Shown here piece after piece: positions 61,802 through 64,000 of a DNA stretch of 64,000 nucleotides. The position numbers and the translations under genes are program-made. This stretch comes from UBA7662 sp943369355 (GTDB lineage: Bacteria; Bacteroidota; Bacteroidia; UBA7662), in NCBI GenBank assembly GCA_943369355.1, contig CALRMX020000002.1, positions 186,001 through 250,000 on the forward strand, given 5' to 3'. The number at the start of each line of letters is the position of its first letter. Within the stretch, counting starts at the first letter, position 1. The notes under the pieces were generated by a model that saw only the letters and a list, made by a program, of their open reading frames with translations, was not told the DNA's origin and did not search any database.

Positions 61802-61808
61802 CGCAATG

Positions 61809-61829
61809 AGCCCCGATTGGGGCTTTTTT
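61809..61829 (+). terminator. Terminator of the pyrH-frr operon
   Basis: AGCCCC-GATT-GGGGCT makes a compact 6-bp stem with a tetraloop, followed by TTTTT. It lies 8 bp after the frr stop, between the convergent frr and lycopene cyclase genes. Confidence 0.82.
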
Positions 61830-61841
61830 GTTATTAGACGT

Positions 61842-62999
61842 TTATTTACCCGGCAACAAATTTTCGATAACAGCTCGTGTAAATATCAAGCGCGGAACCG
61901 AGTTCATGAGCGCCAATTCCATCCCGAAATCCGATTGTTCGTCGAGAAATGAAAGAATTCGCTGGGGAGGATTTTTTAGAAGAAGCTGTTCAAATAAGGG
62001 TGCCCCAGGGTAATACCCTTTGGCAAGTACCCGTAGCAAAGCGTTGTCGTAGGCTCTAAAACGCTGCTGCCATGCACTTGGCTCCACAACAGGTGATTTT
62101 CCCTGTTTTAAGGCTTCTACGATTGCAGTGCTGTGCCGCTGGATGTTCTGAAAGGTATAGCCCGTTGACCCCTTGGTTTGGCCGCCAGCAGTGCCAATAA
62201 ACACTGTTCGCCCTTCGCTCGTCGGAAACTTATGACTGGCCATAGGAATACGGCCTTGTTCTACATGCAGCATTTGATAGCGCTGTTCTCCCACAAATCT
62301 TTTCATATAGTCGCGCAGGCGCTCTTCGTATGCCGGTCGCTCCCACACCTCCTCCGAAAAAACGGTGTACTCTACCAGCGCTCGGGTTTCGGAATAGGGC
62401 AGTACATAAACGAAACAGCTTCCCTCGGGCTGCTCAACGCGAAAATCCATAAATATGGGGCACGAAGGATCGAATACTGACGACTCGCACTCCACATCCC
62501 AGCCCATAAAATGCTGCCATAAGAACAAACCCTTTTTGGCAGCATGCACTTCTTCGTTCGAAAGCAAACTCGAAAAAGCCCAATCGGCGGTAAAACTCCC
62601 CTCAGAGGTATCTACAATCGCCCTTCCTTGGTGATGGCCGATGTCGTAAATCTCTGCACGCCGAAAAGTCATGTGACTGCATTCGCGGATACGTGCTAGC
62701 GCAAAGTCGTAAAAGTCGAGTCCACGAAGCATTTTATAGCGTATATCACCAAGGTCCAATTTGCGACTTTGGGATGGTCCGTGAAACCACATTTGGTCCC
62801 AACTCCGAAATACGGCCTCATCGAAAGCGCCTGCCCCCACTTCCCAAAAACACCAGGTCCGGTCGTTCTCCTGTTTGGCAGCTCTATCGAGCAAAAGCAC
62901 CCGCTTATCGGAAAAAGCAGGGTCGGCAAGGCGGTATGCCAAACTCAAGCCTGCCGCTCCCGATCCGGCAATAATGTAATCGAAATCTTGCGTACTCAA
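61842..62999 (-). CDS. Lycopene beta-cyclase-like carotenoid cyclase (CrtY-type)
   Basis: A 385-residue FAD-dependent cyclase that closes the ionone rings of lycopene. The N-terminal dinucleotide motif is GSGAAGLSLAYRLA, followed by NDRTWCFWE, FMDFRVEQPEGSCFVYVLP, VEYTVFSEEVW, and FIGTAGGQTKGSTGYTFQNI. These match bacterial CrtY. The other carotenoid genes (crtB, crtI) are not in the window. It overlaps the upstream small membrane protein gene by 4 bp, so they are cotranslated. Confidence 0.88.
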   Translation of the reverse strand: MSTQDFDYIIAGSGAAGLSLAYRLADPAFSDKRVLLLDRAAKQENDRTWCFWEVGAGAFDEAVFRSWDQMWFHGPSQSRKLDLGDIRYKMLRGLDFYDFALARIRECSHMTFRRAEIYDIGHHQGRAIVDTSEGSFTADWAFSSLLSNEEVHAAKKGLFLWQHFMGWDVECESSVFDPSCPIFMDFRVEQPEGSCFVYVLPYSETRALVEYTVFSEEVWERPAYEERLRDYMKRFVGEQRYQMLHVEQGRIPMASHKFPTSEGRTVFIGTAGGQTKGSTGYTFQNIQRHSTAIVEALKQGKSPVVEPSAWQQRFRAYDNALLRVLAKGYYPGAPLFEQLLLKNPPQRILSFLDEQSDFGMELALMNSVPRLIFTRAVIENLLPGK

Positions 63000-63358
63000 G
63001 CCGATTTCAACCTTTTCTCAAATACGAATCGGGTTACCCACACGTAAACCGTCCAAGCTGTAAGCGTATGGGTAATGGTGCTCACTACTACTGTAGCCAC
63101 AACAAGCCCAGGGCCACCGGTGCCTATAATCGAGCCTACTGTTTCGAGCACTTTGGCTTGCGGGAACTGCAACGCCAAACAAATGCCGAGGGCAACGAGC
63201 TCTACTAAGGCGTACTTGTACCATTTCATGCCGGGTATAGGCAGCAAGCCTGTAAAAGCAGAGGCCAAAACGAAAAGCCCGAAGCTGTGCACATTAAACT
63301 GCATATGGATAAGCACCAGCAGCATGAGCAAATAGAGGTAAATGTGTTTACGAAACAT
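62996..63358 (-). CDS. Small integral membrane protein of unknown function
   Basis: A 120-residue protein with three to four hydrophobic segments (about 5-20, 25-40, 50-65, 85-110) and no other domain. It starts 8 bp after the penicillin acylase-like gene and overlaps lycopene cyclase by 4 bp. It is probably a member of this operon, but I do not recognise the family. Confidence 0.68.
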   Translation of the reverse strand: MFRKHIYLYLLMLLVLIHMQFNVHSFGLFVLASAFTGLLPIPGMKWYKYALVELVALGICLALQFPQAKVLETVGSIIGTGGPGLVVATVVVSTITHTLTAWTVYVWVTRFVFEKRLKSA

Positions 63359-63366
63359 GGCTGGTA

Positions 63367-64000
63367 TTATTTGCGAGTGAACGAATAAGCGGTTTTATAC
63401 CTGTTGGCATCGAACGTTTTGCCCAAATCTGGAGCATGGTATACCCCGTTGAGCCAATGTTCTACTTGGTCGGAATAGTTTGCCGAATTAAAGCGGCCAC
63501 TTTGCCCCCCGGTAAGCATTAGCTGCACCTTCGGCCCATCGGGTGTTAGCTCGATGATGGTACGCATGCTCGCTGCATGGGTAGATGGAAGCCTGCTGGC
63601 AACATTTACGGTACGGTTACTTCCTGGCGAAGGAAACGGCAAGAGCGATAGTTGGGGTAAACGCGTGATGTGGTTCACTGCCGTTTGGTGAAACTTGCCA
63701 TACTGCCAATTTTCCTGGCCTACGCCAAAACGCTCGGTAAGGTCGGCCCAACTGGCATCCCACGCCTTGGCAACGATTTCTTTCACGGCCATTTCGCCTG
63801 CCGATATCGGGAAACTGTCGGCAGCGGCGAGCTTCAAATAAATTTCTTGCTGTAGCGGATTAAACTTGAGCTCAGGATGAATAGCCAACTGTACCTGATC
63901 GGCCAACTTCAGCTTGAAATTATAAAATAGGGTCGGCTCAATGCGGTCGACCACCATGCTGCCATCCCAGCTGCCAAACAGCGCAAATTGTTCAGTTTTT
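63367..64000 (-). CDS. Penicillin acylase family protein, C-terminal part
   Basis: The frame is open to the right edge, so only the last 211 or so residues are visible and the 5' end is outside the window. The segment FGSWDGSMVVDRIEPTLFYNF and the closing VQLMLTGGQSGRFNSANYSDQ match the beta-chain end of N-terminal-nucleophile hydrolases of the penicillin acylase type. These cleave amide bonds of acylated substrates (including AHLs in some members). The catalytic Ser lies outside the window. Substrate unknown. Confidence 0.82.
   Translation of the reverse strand, partial: KTEQFALFGSWDGSMVVDRIEPTLFYNFKLKLADQVQLAIHPELKFNPLQQEIYLKLAAADSFPISAGEMAVKEIVAKAWDASWADLTERFGVGQENWQYGKFHQTAVNHITRLPQLSLLPFPSPGSNRTVNVASRLPSTHAASMRTIIELTPDGPKVQLMLTGGQSGRFNSANYSDQVEHWLNGVYHAPDLGKTFDANRYKTAYSFTRK

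Overview
The window is chromosomal DNA from a member of the Bacteroidota. The evidence is a type IX secretion (T9SS) C-terminal sorting domain at 55058-56929, gliding-motility ABC transporter genes gldA/gldF/gldG, a GldE-type CNNM/CorC protein, several DUF families typical of the phylum, few Shine-Dalgarno sequences, and promoters of the Bacteroidota form TTG-N20-TAnnTTTG (for example 51946-51976 before gcvP and 57771-57801 before rplM). A lycopene beta-cyclase-like gene suggests carotenoid pigment. I cannot resolve the class or genus. Amber (TAG) is an ordinary stop here; the gene at 17012-17821 ends in TAG.

Layout. 1-284: N-terminus of a secreted protein. 415-13178 (minus): uvrA, a lytic transglycosylase and a DUF2480 gene, then an envelope/cofactor operon (birA, coaX, an outer-membrane protein, a TPR protein, lptC, gldE-like, a SurA/PpiD-type foldase). 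13217-18902 (plus): rsfS, ftsH, a LUD-domain gene, an LpxH-like gene, a hypothetical gene, prfA. 18944-24486 (minus): gldA-gldF-gldG-DUF4340, then dnaN. 24639-26188 (plus): a beta-barrel protein and a lipoprotein alpha/beta hydrolase.

26200-36350 is a visibly A+T-richer accessory island. It carries a DNA phosphorothioation (Dnd) locus. A cysteine desulfurase (dndA) and a 57-residue HTH protein are on the plus strand. They converge on a minus-strand operon dndC, dndD, a dndE-ATPase fusion, a small membrane protein, and dndB. Three things stand out. DndE is fused to a HerA-like ATPase. dndD is cut by one in-frame amber codon embedded in a Shine-Dalgarno-like sequence. No dndFGH or pbeABCD genes are present. 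A class II-type Fic gene follows, with an array of TCGAC-core inverted repeats in its promoter region.

36512-42804: a TlpA-like thioredoxin lipoprotein, mfd, and two tandem-domain universal stress proteins. 42913-49199 (minus): an oligosaccharide flippase, a sugar nucleotidyltransferase, a TPR lipoprotein, a DUF4292 lipoprotein and an EnvC-like protein, which together form a cell-envelope cluster. 49277-54911 (plus): murB, an LD-carboxypeptidase, pdxJ, gcvP. 55058-57728: a T9SS cargo protein and a TIGR02206-type membrane protein. 57845-61801: rplM-rpsI-rpsB-tsf, then pyrH-frr. 61842-64000 (minus): the 3' part of a penicillin-acylase-family gene, a small membrane protein, and lycopene cyclase. 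I found no rRNA, tRNA, CRISPR array or intact insertion sequence.
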